Source of the DNA: Ryuthela nishihirai
Taxonomy: Eukaryota; Arthropoda; Arachnida; Araneae; Heptathelidae
Assembly (NCBI GenBank): GCA_038380435.1
Contig: JAWZYU010000004.1
Coordinates: 23,162,001 to 23,226,000 of the forward strand
DNA: 64,000 bases
Reading direction: 5' to 3'
Shown here: one piece after another, positions 33,104 to 44,512 of the stretch
Layout: every line of letters begins with the position of its first letter
Numbering within the stretch: the first letter of the stretch is position 1
Notes under the pieces: generated by a model
What the model was told of the DNA's origin: nothing
Database searches by the model: none
What the model saw: only the letters and a program-made list of their open reading frames with translations
Program-made: the position numbers and the translations under genes

Positions 33104-34262
33104 CACCAAAAGGGCCAAAAGGTTATGACCAGCGTGTCTTTACGCAAATCGAAGCAACTGCAGTTAAACGAGAGCGCGTGTGATGGTCACGAAACGGTAT
33201 AAATAACACCCGATCCTGAGCTCTGTTAATCAGTGTTATTCTTGTTCTTCAGATGGGAAAGGCAACGGATTTAAGTGAGTTTGACAAAGGCCAAATTGTA
33301 ATGGCCAGACGACTGGATCAGAACATTCCGAGACGGCAAGGCTTGTGGGTTGGTCACGGTCAGCTGTGGTTAGTACTTTCAAAAAGTGATCCGAGGAGGG
33401 AAAAACCACGAACCGCCGGCAAGGTGTGGGCCGACCACGGCTCATCGATGCTAGAGGTGAGCGAAGGCTATCCCGTATGGTACGAGACGACAGAAGGGAT
33501 ACTGTGGCGCAACTCGCCGTAATTTGAATGCTGGTAACGGAAGTAATGTGTCACAACACACACTACATCAGACCCTGTTGAAAATGGGGCGCTCCGAGTG
33601 CCCATGCTGACCTCGATTCACCGTCGAAAGTGCCTACAATGGGCATGCGAGCATCAAAACTGGACCTTGAATGATTGGAAGAAGGTAGTCTGGTCTGATG
33701 AATCTCGTTTCCTGTTCCACCATGTGGACTGCCGGGTACGTGTGTGTCGTTTACCTGAAGAAGTGTTGGCACCAGGATGTACCGTACTGCTGGGAAACCT
33801 TGGGCACAGTCATTCATGTGCAGGAAACTATGACGTCTACCACCTACCTAAACATCATTACAGACCAGGTAAATCCTTTCATGGCAACGGTATATCCCTC
33901 TAGCAGTGCCTTCTTTCAGCTGGATAATGCTCCATGCCATACTGTCTGTGGCATGCTCGAGAATGGTTCGTGAAACATGAGGAAGACTTCCAGGTATTGT
34001 CCTAGCCTCTAAATTCCCCACACATCAATCCAATCGAGCATCTGTTGTTTGTGTTGGAACAGCATATCCGATCTGCTGCGGCTCAACCATGTAACATACA
34101 AGAGTTAAAGGATCTGCAGGTAACGTATTGGTAGTAGATACCACAAGACACTTTTAGAAATCTTGTAGCATCCATGCCTCGCCGGGTAAGAGCTATTTTG
34201 GCGGCACGTGGAGGACCAATATCATATTTGGCAGGTGGTCATAATGTTTTGGCTCTTCGGTA
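33104..34262 (+). mobile_element. Tc1-like transposon copy 1 (1159 bp)
   Basis: The ends are inverted repeats: caccaaaagggccaaaaggt on the left and, inward from the right, taccgaagagccaaaacatt, both leading into tatgacca. TA follows the right end; the left flank reads TG. A TATA box (33198-33205) and a TCAGTG initiator (33230) lie 32 bp apart just upstream of the ATG at 33253. A second copy is at 60926-62058. Confidence 0.85.
33253..34125 (+). pseudogene. Tc1-like transposase, frameshifted (copy 1)
   Basis: The N-terminus ATDLSEFDKGQIVMARRLDQ is the first helix-turn-helix. A shift near 33325 follows; other frames then give the second DNA-binding region and WTLNDWKKVVWSDESRF (first catalytic Asp). 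Further on are QLDNAPCHT (second Asp region) and INPIEHLLFVLEQHIRSAAA (the third catalytic residue, Glu of DD34E). At least four frame changes or stops break it. All three catalytic positions are still recognisable, unlike copy 2. Confidence 0.82.
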
Positions 34263-37200
34263 TATAACCCCGAAAATATTTTCCGACTATGTGCTTGGTG
34301 CCTTGTTTGATGTTTGATGCTGAAGTGAAAGCGACAAACTAACCGAAGAAGAATCAGGAACTAATCTTCTTTGCATTTACTGCAGCACTTCCTTATATCC
34401 TTTAAACGTGCCATGAAATGCAGTATTTCTGATTTCCTTGTTCTTACAGATGGATATCTAGTTACCACGAGAACCACAAGTGATGACAATCCGAAAATCA
34501 GATTCGATAACAAGCAGGTACCTTTGCAGAATGACGGGATCGTAAACTGAATTTCCCAAACTCAGTCCCTGATTGCATCATTTTTCACCAGTCTCTTGTG
34601 ATATTCGAATCACAACTCTTTTCACAGGCCAATGTCAGACTTCCAAAAGTCGCCGCCAATCGAATGAGCAAACTCGAGATACGGGAAATTAACCTATCTG
34701 ACAGCAAACAAGGAAGTCTCACGAATGAGAACACTTTTCATTTAAGACGAGTCTGTTCATTAATAATATTAAATAAAAGAAATTAATATTTAATAACTAA
34801 CGTTATTGAAACGAAAAAAAAATCATCTTTGTTCAGCAGAATTTACTTGTCAAAGATTCCAAAATTCTCCCTAAAAATCCAACCAATGACTTGGAAACTT
34901 TCCCCTTTTCTCCCAGATGCTTTGAGGATGCAGGGAGGGACGGAGTTAATGCAGCATTTCCTGCGGGAGGGGGAGTTGTGTCGCTCTTCGAAATTCAGAT
35001 AAGAAATCAAAGATTGTTATGAATTTACGAAGCAAGACAAGCAATTACACAATTGCATTGCCAATGTTTCAACTTATAACAAAAATTTATATACATACAT
35101 TTACAGCTAGTTTGAGCTCTTATCTGTATAATACTGCCTTTTGTTGGCAGAAAATGTGTCGGTTGTTACAAGGTAAAAAAAAGCAGAGAAAAAGCAGGAG
35201 GTTCTCCTCCTTCGAAATTCATTCACACTTAGTTAAAAATCTCCTACTAATAGTTTTTTTAAGTCCTGCATGTTTAACGATGTCCATATGCAATTTGAGT
35301 AACAACACTCAAAATGGAAATAAAATTTTTGGTAACTACTGCCAGGTATGGAGAGGTTGGAGCAAAAATATACCAAGCGGTGAATAATTCTGCTCATTCT
35401 GAAATATTTGGAAACACCAGAAAATTTTTCTCCTCCATATCCAGGAAATGGTTTTGGATATTATAACCTGTCTCTTGAAATTGCCTCGAAAAGAAAAGAA
35501 AAGAATACGAGCTCTTTTAACGTTTCTATTAAGTAGTTTAAACCACAGTTGCTGTTTCCAACTAGATGGATCTCAGAGAGGTTCTAGATGGATCTCCTGT
35601 GAGGTTCTCAGATAGATGGGAAGGGGTTCAGGGATCCGCCGCCCCCATCCCTCCAAAATTTATCGTCTTATATGAACTGTCTATCTTTTTTATTTACTTT
35701 AAAATCCAAAACAGGTGTCTTTGTATAATTTTAGTTCCATGTTATACGCCCAAAACTAGGAATAGATTTTAAAAACAAATGATTATGAAATTTTATTGCA
35801 TATAGAATATTACATTAACCTTTCGGGTGAAGTATTTTAGTAATTGGGAAACCCTTCTCAAGTTTTTCTCACCTTAAAACTAAATCATGGGTACGTTTCT
35901 GACCTTGGAGGTTAATATAGAGAAAATTAAAGCATTGGAAACTTATCAAGTGGGTGGTCTTTGAGCAAGTTTCTTAGTTTATGCCATTAAACAGTTGACA
36001 GCTGTGTTACAGATGCTGATAAATGTGCGATATGAACAGCAAAATAGGCACGGCTGCTGGAACTTTAAGAAATTTGTGGAGAGTGAGGAAAAATCCACGA
36101 ATGAATCTAAGGACGAACAGCAGTGATTGTTTAACATTACTAATCAACTGTTGATCAGAAATGTTAAACTAATCCCTGATTCTTTAGCAACTCTAAAACG
36201 CGGCTCAGTATTGCTAGCGAGAGCCATCATTGTATTATATATGTATAAAATAGTTGGTCCTTTCTAAAGTTTGCTATATATTGAAACGTGGATCCTTTTT
36301 TTAAGAAAGATAAGAGTAAATTTAATTCTTTTGATTTTGGATGATTTTCTTGGTGGTGTGGTGGGTGGATTTTTTTAATGTAGATAAATCATGAGATTAG
36401 ACCAGAGTTATCATCCAACTTTAGGTAGCATCTTGTGCAGGGAGAGATTCTTTTGATCACGTTGTCGCATGAAGTACGAAAGGTTAACGAATAGAGTTAT
36501 GAACAGTGTTAATAAAGGCTCAAAGGGAGAGACTTGAACTGAAGGGCGTGGAAAATGTCAAACAGGACCTTAATAGAATTGATCGGCAATAAACAAATGC
36601 AGCAACTATTGCTCAGGATAAACACGCAAGCTTATTATAAAAGAATATTCACATTTCAAAGTGTTACATTTTATAAAATAAGTAACGAAGGTAATTTTAT
36701 ATCCAAAATATGAAGGAAGCACATTTGCTAACAGACCACTTCTCCTGGATCTGGTTACATTCACATTTATCATATTAAGATGCATATAACTAAGATCAAA
36801 TTCTTGCCATTTATTCAGAACTCAGTTTGCTTGTAAGGACGCCTCCCAATACTTCAAAGAATTGAGCAGAAAGACTCCTTAATAGTGATAATTCTTGATA
36901 CGATAGCATTTCCGAATGCGAATTATGAATTGATATCGTAGTTTCTCCATAAAATGCACGCTGGCTGTAATCATTAGATTATGCCAATGTGACCGATGAT
37001 TTTGTCTTCAAATAAACAAAACATTATTTGTAATTTTCTTTGGAATGTATTTGCCTTTTTAAATGCTCGATCTTATTTTTATATAGCTACTATTACTGGG
37101 TGTTTATAGTACCTTTCTTTTAAATGAAAATCACATTCGTTTGAATCAGAATTGTTTAAGATCAGACCTCTTTTATGTTATTTATACTGTTTTTTTCAAG

Positions 37201-37447
37201 ACTATTTCAAATGATCCCTTCTTGGATGGAAACTGACAAAATCTTAGGACCTCTATAACAAGGAATCTTTTGAAGGAATCTGGGATAATAATATGCATCT
37301 GAACATAAAGCAAATTCCAAGTTCTCTAGAACACAACTGCAGACTTCTAACTTGAGGTCTTATTTTTGAACTTACGATTTTGAAGCATTTGAAAAGTTTT
37401 CCTTTGTCCACTCTCTACATACTTTCAAGCAGAAAAGTGAAAGGCGA
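34263..37447. other. Long AT-rich non-coding stretch
   Basis: ORFs at 35019-35387 (122 codons) and elsewhere have no motif. A weak inverted repeat around gtttaacatt occurs at about 36127-36168. No transposon ends were recognised. Confidence 0.45.
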
Positions 37448-37755
37448 GATTTAAAGGCAGCCGCCAGTTGCCATCGATGTGCTTGCAAGGGACGCCAACC
37501 GTTGGATGAGAAGACAGGCCGTGGCCCCGTGGGCAGGAGAGTCATAGCCCTGTGCACGTTAAAGAATGCGCTGGATGGCCTTGACGGGATGTTTCCACCT
37601 CTCTCCTAACAGATGTCCTGTGGGTTCCCTTCCCCCAACCTTCTCTAAGATCTTGGGGTCCTCGTGACCTTCCAACTCTACATGAGCCTCTTTTTAGCCC
37701 ATTGTGTACGAAACAAGTGCCACTCAGAGGTAAAAGAACCCAACCTTCCTCGTAT
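37448..37755 (+). mobile_element. SINE-A copy lacking the tRNA head
   Basis: Family body from gacgccaaccgttggatgag through ctgtgcacgttaaagaatgc and gctggatggccttgacggga to agaggtaaaagaacccaacc. Base changes make it older than the copies at 29353 or 39092. Confidence 0.8.
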
Positions 37756-38341
37756 GCTCAGGTATTGAAATTTTAATTCTTACTTTCAAACACCAGTTTC
37801 CTTCACTAATTAATATCCCTATATTGAAAAATTACACAAATCTATCTTTCACAATGAAATTCCACATGAATATCTAATTTCATATTCTGCTTAACCCGAG
37901 TACGCTTCATGCAAAACAAAAATATTTTCCACATTTTTCTTTAATCTGTTTCAGTTTGGCTTGGAATATGCTATTAATTTCCAAAACAAAAAAAGCAAAA
38001 ATTTCAGGGATACCTTCTGTTGGAATTGGATATCGGCATTTCCCAAGGTGGACATTTCTTCGACTTGATCTTGATTCTGAAGTCACCAAATGCATGCAAG
38101 ATCTCCCCCCCCCCCCACTACAAGCCTATTTTTCAATTAGTTACACGCAGTGTTGACGATCTAGTCATTTTAACTCCTCATATCATTTCTTTAAAACTGG
38201 GGAACCTCCCTCTACTCCCCCACACACGAATATTCAGTACTTCCTTAGTTACTTTAAACTTTTCCCAATTATTTTAATTCTGGGATGAATGCTGAAGCGG
38301 ATCATCCTTAATTATAAATATTCCGATCCTTTGGCAAATTT
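37756..38341. other. AT-rich spacer
   Basis: Contains a C12 tract at about 38105. Nothing recognised. Confidence 0.5.
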
Positions 38342-38352
38342 CGGCTATGTGG

Positions 38353-38743
38353 GTTGGGTTGTGGGTTGTTTTACCTCTGAGCGGCACTTTTTTGCACACA
38401 ATGGGCTAAATGGCCAGGTCACATGTACTCCGAAGGCTCAGAGAAGGTTGGGGGAGGGGACCCACTGGAATAGCTGTTGGGAGACAGATGGTAGCCTCCC
38501 GTCAAGGCCATCCAGCGTGTTCTTTAACGTGCACAGGGTATGGCTCTCCCGCACACGGGGCCACGGCTTAACGTCCCATCCGACGGACGGTGGCCTTTCC
38601 AAGCCCATCGGTGTCCCCTACTGACCGTGGGCAGGGCGGGGAATTTAGCGGAGATAAATCTCAACGTTAACCCAGCTGGGACTCGAACCTGGGAACTACA
38701 GATTACGAGCCTGGCGCGCTACCGACTGAGCCACCCCCGCCCC
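38353..38743 (-). mobile_element. SINE-A, left half of a composite insertion
   Basis: Full-length minus copy with an intact tRNA-Thr head (gagcctggcgcgctaccgac on the plus strand). Its left flank is CGGCTATGTGG (38342-38352). The matching duplication is not at 38744 but at 39476, beyond a second SINE-A. Confidence 0.9.
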
Positions 38744-38839
38744 AATTTATTTCAGACAAACAGTAATAATTGGCCAGTTCTGTTTCTGTGGTAGTAAAGT
38801 AGAATTATTCCCCCACTGCTGCACAAGTTTTGACATGTG

Positions 38840-39090
38840 CACCGCTACTCGCTGCAATTTATGCTGTGTGAGAAAAAAGAAATCCTTTCAGTTTCCGATC
38901 TTTTGGAAACTGCAAGCAAGGACGATACATTCTGCTCCTCCATCGTTGCTGGAGATGAAACATGGTGCCTATAGTACGACACACAAACAAAAAAAAACCC
39001 CTAAAAAACGCAGAGTGGGGAGGCCATTCGGACGGCCATGACAGAACAGTTCCGCAACATTCCAGAACGTGCTTTCCAGGACTGCTTTTT
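38840..39090 (+). pseudogene. mariner/IS630-type transposase fragment between two SINEs
   Basis: A plus frame open from about 38850 reads VSDLLETASKDDTF and then SSIVAGDETWCL (38930-38970), followed by a stop and YDTQTK. GDETW holds the first catalytic Asp of mariner transposases. Near 39020-39090 a second frame reads AMTEQFRNIPERAFQDCF, a C-terminal segment, so the catalytic middle is deleted. The fragment is unrelated in detail to the 20.9-kb mariner. Confidence 0.62.
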
Positions 39091-39091
39091 G

Positions 39092-39475
39092 GGTTGGGTT
39101 GTTTTACCTCTGAGCGGCACTTTTTTGCACACCATGGGCTAAATGGCCAGGTCACATGGACCCCGAAGGCTCAGAGAAGGTTGGGGGAGGGGACCACTGG
39201 AACAGCTGTTGGGAGACAGATGATAGCCTCCCGTCAAGGCCATCCAGCGTGTTCTTTAACGTGCACAGGGTATGGCTCTCCTGCACACGGGGCCACGGCT
39301 TAACGTCCCATCCGACGGACGGCGGCCTTTCCAAGCCCATCGGTGTCCCCTACTGACCGTGGGTAGGGCGGGGAATTTTGCGGAGATAAATCTCAACGCT
39401 GACCCAGCTGGGACTCGAACCTGGGAACTACAGATTATGAGCTTGACGCGCTACCGACTGAGCCACCCCGCCCCT
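39092..39475 (-). mobile_element. SINE-A, right half of a composite insertion
   Basis: Full-length minus copy with a tRNA-Thr head. The right flank is CGGCTATGTGG (39476-39486), identical to the left flank of the SINE at 38353. One base is missing in the 'ggggaccactgg' stretch compared with the sister copy. Confidence 0.9.
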
Positions 39476-39486
39476 CGGCTATGTGG

Positions 39487-41769
39487 AGTTGAAAGAATAT
39501 TAATCTGATATGGGTAAAAAGAAAACAGATTTCCAGGTGACTCGCTTTCATTCGACTGCACATATCACATATCAGATATCTTCCTTTCACAGAAGTAAAA
39601 GAGAGATCCAAAGAAATTTTATAAACGGAAACTCAATTGAAACTTATTAACGTTATGAATGCAGTTGAAAAATAAAAGTTGCGAAATGTTCTAATCAAAA
39701 TACTTCTTGTAGAAATATTATGATAATTCATTGGGAAAACAAAATTGTCCATTCACGCAATTCCCATTAATAGAGAGCAGCAGTGCGTGAATTCCAGAGA
39801 AAGGAGAGGCTCACTTCTCCATTCCCAGCACTATTCGGTAGCTTATTGCAATGCCTACTTGAGTTGTCAGATAAGCTATGCAGCCTTCCAAATGAAAATA
39901 GCTCCTGTTTGCTTTGATGTTTCACTCGTAGTATTTTCTCTTGCTACATATGATTTAGTAATTTTGGGGGAAGTTTTGAAGTACTTATTCCTATTCAGTA
40001 ACGTATGGGATTGGAAGCATTTCCTAAAAGCTCCGTAATACCCCTTCTCTTCTTAAAATAGATCATCCTGTTTTCTACGCAAAGGAAATTATATGCATTT
40101 TACACCCGAAAAAAAAAAGAATTTAAATTGTATTCCCTGAAACAGTGTTCCATGGATTCTAAGCAATTTCAGAATTCTGAATCGGACACTCTGTACATTA
40201 AACTCTGTCGTGATTAGAACACATCGTTTGCAATTGGGCTTAGGTAACAGAATGATCAATTGTCCATTATTGATGACAGAGTAGCATTTCGAAATAAAAA
40301 AACACTATCTTCCCTTTTTAACCTTATTCTGTTAGTGGATTAAGGTATCTCTCTTATATTACTTCAAAACGGAATCCTCTAGATCCGATTAAAGCTGAAA
40401 GAGTAGCAGGTGTATTTCGAAATTCAAATTCTGCTCCAGCGACATCTACTTGTTAATTTTCTTCCTCTCATTACTTTAATCCTCTTCCCAGAAATCCCGC
40501 CTCGTTGCATTCGGTATCGATCCTTTCTACGTCACTTTGAGCCCATTGTCGACTGCACAAGTTCCCGCGCTGCAGTAAGGGCTGACCAGTGGTGCGCGAC
40601 GGTAGCGCGTGCCAGAGCTCTTGACAGTTGCACGTGCTAACGTGGTAACCAGGTAACCCGGCAACTGCGGCCGCAAACCGTAAGTAGACATTTCGATATT
40701 GTGTGGCGAGAGAGAATGATTGATGCATCAACCACACCGAGAATGGCTGATCCGGGGATTGATTAAGCGGAACGAAAACTCTTCCTGGTGGGGGAAATAG
40801 AATCAACGGTATCAATCTCGAAATGAACATTGCTCTATCATTGGTAGAGTATCGATATAATGCCCCTGTAGGAATGATTTTTTTGGAGAGAAAACATGGA
40901 AAATAGCAAACGATAGATGAATATCGATACAAATATTATAAATGTCAGGAGATCGAAATGATTCATATTTTATCGTATTCAAATAATACTCCAAATATGG
41001 TATGATGATATCCGAATCTACCCAAAATTTCTCGCAAGAACTCAATGGGAGGAAACTGAAAATGTATCTCAGAACAAAATGGGAATAAAGAGCTTTCCTT
41101 TATTTTGCTGGATTTGATATATAAAAATAACAAGACAGACCTTTTTTTTTTCTTCGGGAGGACTGAGCAGAGGACCAAGGTGACTGAAACTTTCCTTGAG
41201 GATGCAGTCTGAAGAAATAGAACACTTTGAAGCCATTAATTGCTTCAGAATTAAGAATGAAATATTTAATATTAATTTTATTACCATAATGATTTTTAAA
41301 GAGGAATCTATCTAGTTTTAGCTTACACTGCGTAGTAACTTCACTACCTGAAATAAGAGTTGGGTGTTTTCTTCTAAAGCCTTGTATTCCAAAGAGAGGG
41401 CATCACATTCCTTTTGCATGAACCTCAAATAATCTCTCTTCTTCCTCTTCCTCTTCTTTTTTTTGAAGTTGCTCATGCATTGAAATCAGTTATGATAGAC
41501 CGTCCCGCTTCCATCACTGTTGGAGCGGTCATTTTCTCGTTACATAACTGACCGAATCGTCTGGCCACACTCGAGACGGAGCGAATTGCAATTAATGAGA
41601 CTCGGTGAGTAAGATGCCTGCCTCACAATTCTGTGAGAGAAAAAAACGCGATCCTCAGAAGAATCCGAAAACAAGTATCTCCTTAATGATCAACGATTTG
41701 GTTATTGATTCATCTCTCCTTCGGCCAGAAAGTGTGGGCTTCCTTGCATCAATTAGGGGGCTCATCGAG
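39487..41769. other. Host flank left of the Polinton
   Basis: No recognised gene. A GC-rich spot at 40530-40680 (ctgcggccgc, gcgcgacggtagcgcg) could be regulatory. A good donor-like CG/GTGAGT sits at 41603-41610 after a moderately GC-rich segment, but no exon could be defined. Confidence 0.4.
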
Positions 41770-41775
41770 CTCCTC
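41770..41775. other. Polinton target-site duplication, left copy
   Basis: CTCCTC, repeated exactly at 48423-48428 on the other side of the element. Six base pairs is the size made by Polinton integrases. Confidence 0.93.
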
Positions 41776-42089
41776 AGTAGTAGCATAAATGACAGTTCTG
41801 GTACAGTAAAAGGGGGTCGAGAATTCTATGAAAATCAATGGGAAAAGTTATGGGGGATGAGGGAAAAAGTATGTTTCTTGGGTTTTTTGTGAAAAATATG
41901 CGTGAAAATTAGAAAAAACGGGGGTGTCTTTTAGCATGTGAAAAACTAATTTAAGTTTTTTTTTGGGAAGATGAGGTTTAAACTAATTTGCGAATTAGTT
42001 TAAATGAATTAGGTTGAAATGAAGGTTGTATGTATGACAGAAAAAAATGATGTGTTTTGTTGAGTTATCGTACACTTCACTGGATACAG
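41776..42089 (+). repeat. Polinton left terminal inverted repeat
   Basis: Starts agtagtagcataaatga and ends ttcactggatacag; paired with 48107-48422. An internal palindrome tttaaactaatt-tgcg-aattagtttaaa lies at about 41991-42005 and is kept in the right repeat with two loop changes. Confidence 0.95.
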
Positions 42090-42259
42090 TGATTCTATAT
42101 TTGTCCATCGTGTCAATACATATTCTCACTAGTCCCCATGCTGTTCACACTAGTTCCCATCGTGTGTCAATTTAAAACCGACACCTGGAATTCCCGCTGG
42201 TCCTCTTTCGGAGCCGGTCTCAGAGCTGATGACGCCAAATTTTGTCAAGTAATTCATCT

Positions 42260-42935
42260 TTATTTACCAAAGTTTTTTCTGTACTTGAGAGACATGTGCT
42301 TGGTTCTTTTATCGATTAATAAGAAATCGTGTGGTTTTGAAACTGCATATGCATAAAACTGCATAAAAATATCTTTCCTGATTTCTGTTGCATGATCCAT
42401 TTGTATCTTCAACATTTGGCTCTTGTTCTGCATATAAAGAATATAAAATAATTACACTGTAGTCGAATATCTTTCGGAGTCGAAAAATAACTCTGTGTCA
42501 GGTAAATCAATGATATGTTCTTTTTCCTTCCTCTGACGAATAATGCTTCGATGAGTTTTTGATCTTTTTCCGTTACGAAATCGTCGAAAACAATTCAATT
42601 TTGAATGTCGGGATCCAGTTCGTTGACCTTGACGATATCTTCTTTACTGGCAGAGAAAGTTGCAATTGAGATTTTTTCGCCAAATGTTTTCTCCAAAATT
42701 TCGTGCAAATCGTGAATATTTCTTGCATAAACTGATATTTCGGCTCGGTTAAATCTTTGGCATATAAAAAGATTTTATTATATTAGAGATGTTTAAATAT
42801 TAAGTTCAACAAAAGTTTCGTCTTCCCTGAGCCCGATGGACCACAGATTAAAAGTCTAAAAGGCCAGAGAGGTGCTAATACCTTTCTGTTCAAGAATTTC
42901 TCATCTTCTTCAAAGTCAAAATTTTGAATCTCCAT
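42260..42935 (-). pseudogene. Polinton packaging ATPase (FtsK/HerA, A32-like), broken
   Basis: Packages element DNA into the capsid in virus-like relatives. From the ATG at 42935, a Walker A motif CGPSGSGKT appears at codons 29-37. A TAA soon after and at least one frameshift interrupt it. In a later frame there is a Walker B-type IVFDDF, then LTQSYFSTPKDIR and a C-terminal KPHDFLLIDKR, ending at 42260. The full span is about 225 codons, close to the usual ATPase length. The start overlaps the end of the integrase gene by about 20 bp in another frame, so the two were transcribed as one unit. Confidence 0.85.
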
Positions 42936-43976
42936 TTACTTTATTTAAAAAGATCATTTCTTTGACCCAGGAATTAAATGTATTATCATAATCAAACCAT
43001 TTAACATTATACTCTTTTTTATTATTCTTCACTCTAGTTTTCAGAATGGTTTCAACTTTATAAATGTCATCTTGCTTTTCGTATTTCACCATTTCTTGGG
43101 TGTAAAACCTACCAATGATTGGTTCTCCTTTCAGATCCTTGATCTTATAGGTTATGGAATTTGTATTAAGAACTTGAGCAATTTCAAAAATCTCTTCTGT
43201 AAAATTCGGCAGATAACCTTTTCTAAACGGTGTCTTGTACTTGGCGATTCTCACTCTGTCGCCAATTTTAAATTTTGGTGCTGTAATAGATTTAATTCTT
43301 TTACCAAACAGATTAAAATACACAATATCTTTGTTTTTCTGCAAGCTTGCCTCTTTTGGGGTCATTCTTATTGATCTGTGATAAGAAATATTATAATTCT
43401 TAACGAGTTTTGGTAGGACATCGATCCATTTTCTAGTGTTATTAGCAGTGAAATATTTCCACATTTTTGTCTTTAGAGTCCTCTATTAAATCGTTCCACA
43501 ATTTGAGCTTTAGTCTCATTTTTCTGTGGCAAACCAATGGACACCTCGTTGGTTAAACAATGCTTGAGTTTCTTTATTGATAAACTCAGTTCCCTTATCC
43601 GTTTGTAACTTGGATGGCTTACGTTGTTTAAAAATTTGTACAATGCTTTGGTATTCTCGCTACCGTTTTCTTTTTAATAGGTATTGCCCAGACGAATTTG
43701 CTGAAAATGTCAATCACGGTTAAAATGTAATTCGTGTGGTTATTGTGAAATTTAAATTTTTGCATGTCGATTAAATCACTCTGCCACTGGTCGTCTACAT
43801 TCGAAGCATAAACCCGTCTGGTTTGGAATTTTTTATAAATGGGTTTGTGTAACGCGTACACATCTTGTTGTTGGAGAAATCTTTTTTACTTCTTTTTCCG
43901 TCAATCCAGTTTTGCGCATTAGATCTTTTATACCGGAAAATCCCTTTAATGGGTCATAGTAAACGGAAGAAAGCAT
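42916..43976 (-). pseudogene. Polinton integrase (rve) with chromodomain, frameshifted
   Basis: Catalyses insertion of the element ends. The ATG is at 43976, two bases after the PLA2 gene stops. The DDE core is spread over three frames: WQSDLIDM (first Asp, about 43770) with TVIDIFSKF, LQTDKGTEF (second Asp, about 43605), and AQIVERFNR (Glu, about 43495). The last 182 codons (43464-42916) are open: a KIGDRVRIAKY SH3-like segment at residues 66-76 and a chromodomain at about 134-170 (YKVETIL, YNVKWFDY, SWV). No N-terminal HHCC zinc site was made out. At least three frame changes make it inactive. Confidence 0.88.
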
Positions 43977-43977
43977 C

Positions 43978-44457
43978 TTATTTCTTGCGTCCTAAACCGA
44001 ACCGTTTCTTTGTTTTAATGATAGGTTTGATTATCGTTCTTGAAATTCTTTCTCCTAAAGTTGGATTCTGAATTTCATCCAAATCATTTAACAATTCTTG
44101 GTCTGCTTCGTGTCTCTTTTTAGTTTCTGTAGATTTGCTGTAAGAAATGTCGTGCTTTTTGCAGGCTTTGTCCACACGGTTAATACCAGGATCTCCTCGC
44201 ATTAACCTTTTCTCCAGTTTCGTAAAAGGTCCACAAAACTGGTAACCTGGAATGTGCATTTCGGGTGGATTAAACTTTTCTTGAATCCAGCTTACTATAT
44301 CACCACCTTTTACAAATTTTCCTTTCTGTTTCACAAATTTATACTTCATTTTTCCACACGTTCGACATCTACCTCTCATCATTACTCTTTTATTCTTCAA
44401 TGTGACATATTCGACGTTATCCGTTAAACTTTTCGTTTTACACTTTACACAATACAT
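43978..44457 (-). CDS. Zinc-ribbon plus phospholipase A2-like protein (159 aa), intact
   Basis: Likely virion protein for membrane passage, by analogy with parvovirus VP1-type PLA2 domains that occur in some Polintons/adintoviruses. The N-terminus has two CxxC pairs (C3/C6 and C31/C34), the YCVKCK-type zinc ribbon. A PLA2 core follows: calcium-loop GYQFCGP (residues 71-77) and the catalytic HD in ACKKHDISY (H102, D103). The tail is Lys/Arg-rich (139-159), suitable for DNA or nuclear targeting. The start is the first ATG after the divergent promoter, and the stop abuts the integrase ATG. It is open over its full length while its neighbours are broken. Confidence 0.8.
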   Translation of the reverse strand: MYCVKCKTKSLTDNVEYVTLKNKRVMMRGRCRTCGKMKYKFVKQKGKFVKGGDIVSWIQEKFNPPEMHIPGYQFCGPFTKLEKRLMRGDPGINRVDKACKKHDISYSKSTETKKRHEADQELLNDLDEIQNPTLGERISRTIIKPIIKTKKRFGLGRKK

Positions 44458-44512
44458 GCTTAATTTTTATATATAAAATTTAAGTACGTGATGCTTATAA
44501 AAATAAAGTATA
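44458..44512. promoter_or_regulatory. Divergent promoter region of the Polinton
   Basis: Only 55 bp separate the two divergent ATGs. TATA-like words tatataaaat (44468) and cttataaaaataaag (44494) fit short-spaced promoters for the two blocks. Inferred from layout. Confidence 0.45.

Noticed and set aside
40471..40932. 153-codon minus ORF
   Set aside because: Cys/aromatic-rich random-looking product, no motif, no splice or promoter support.
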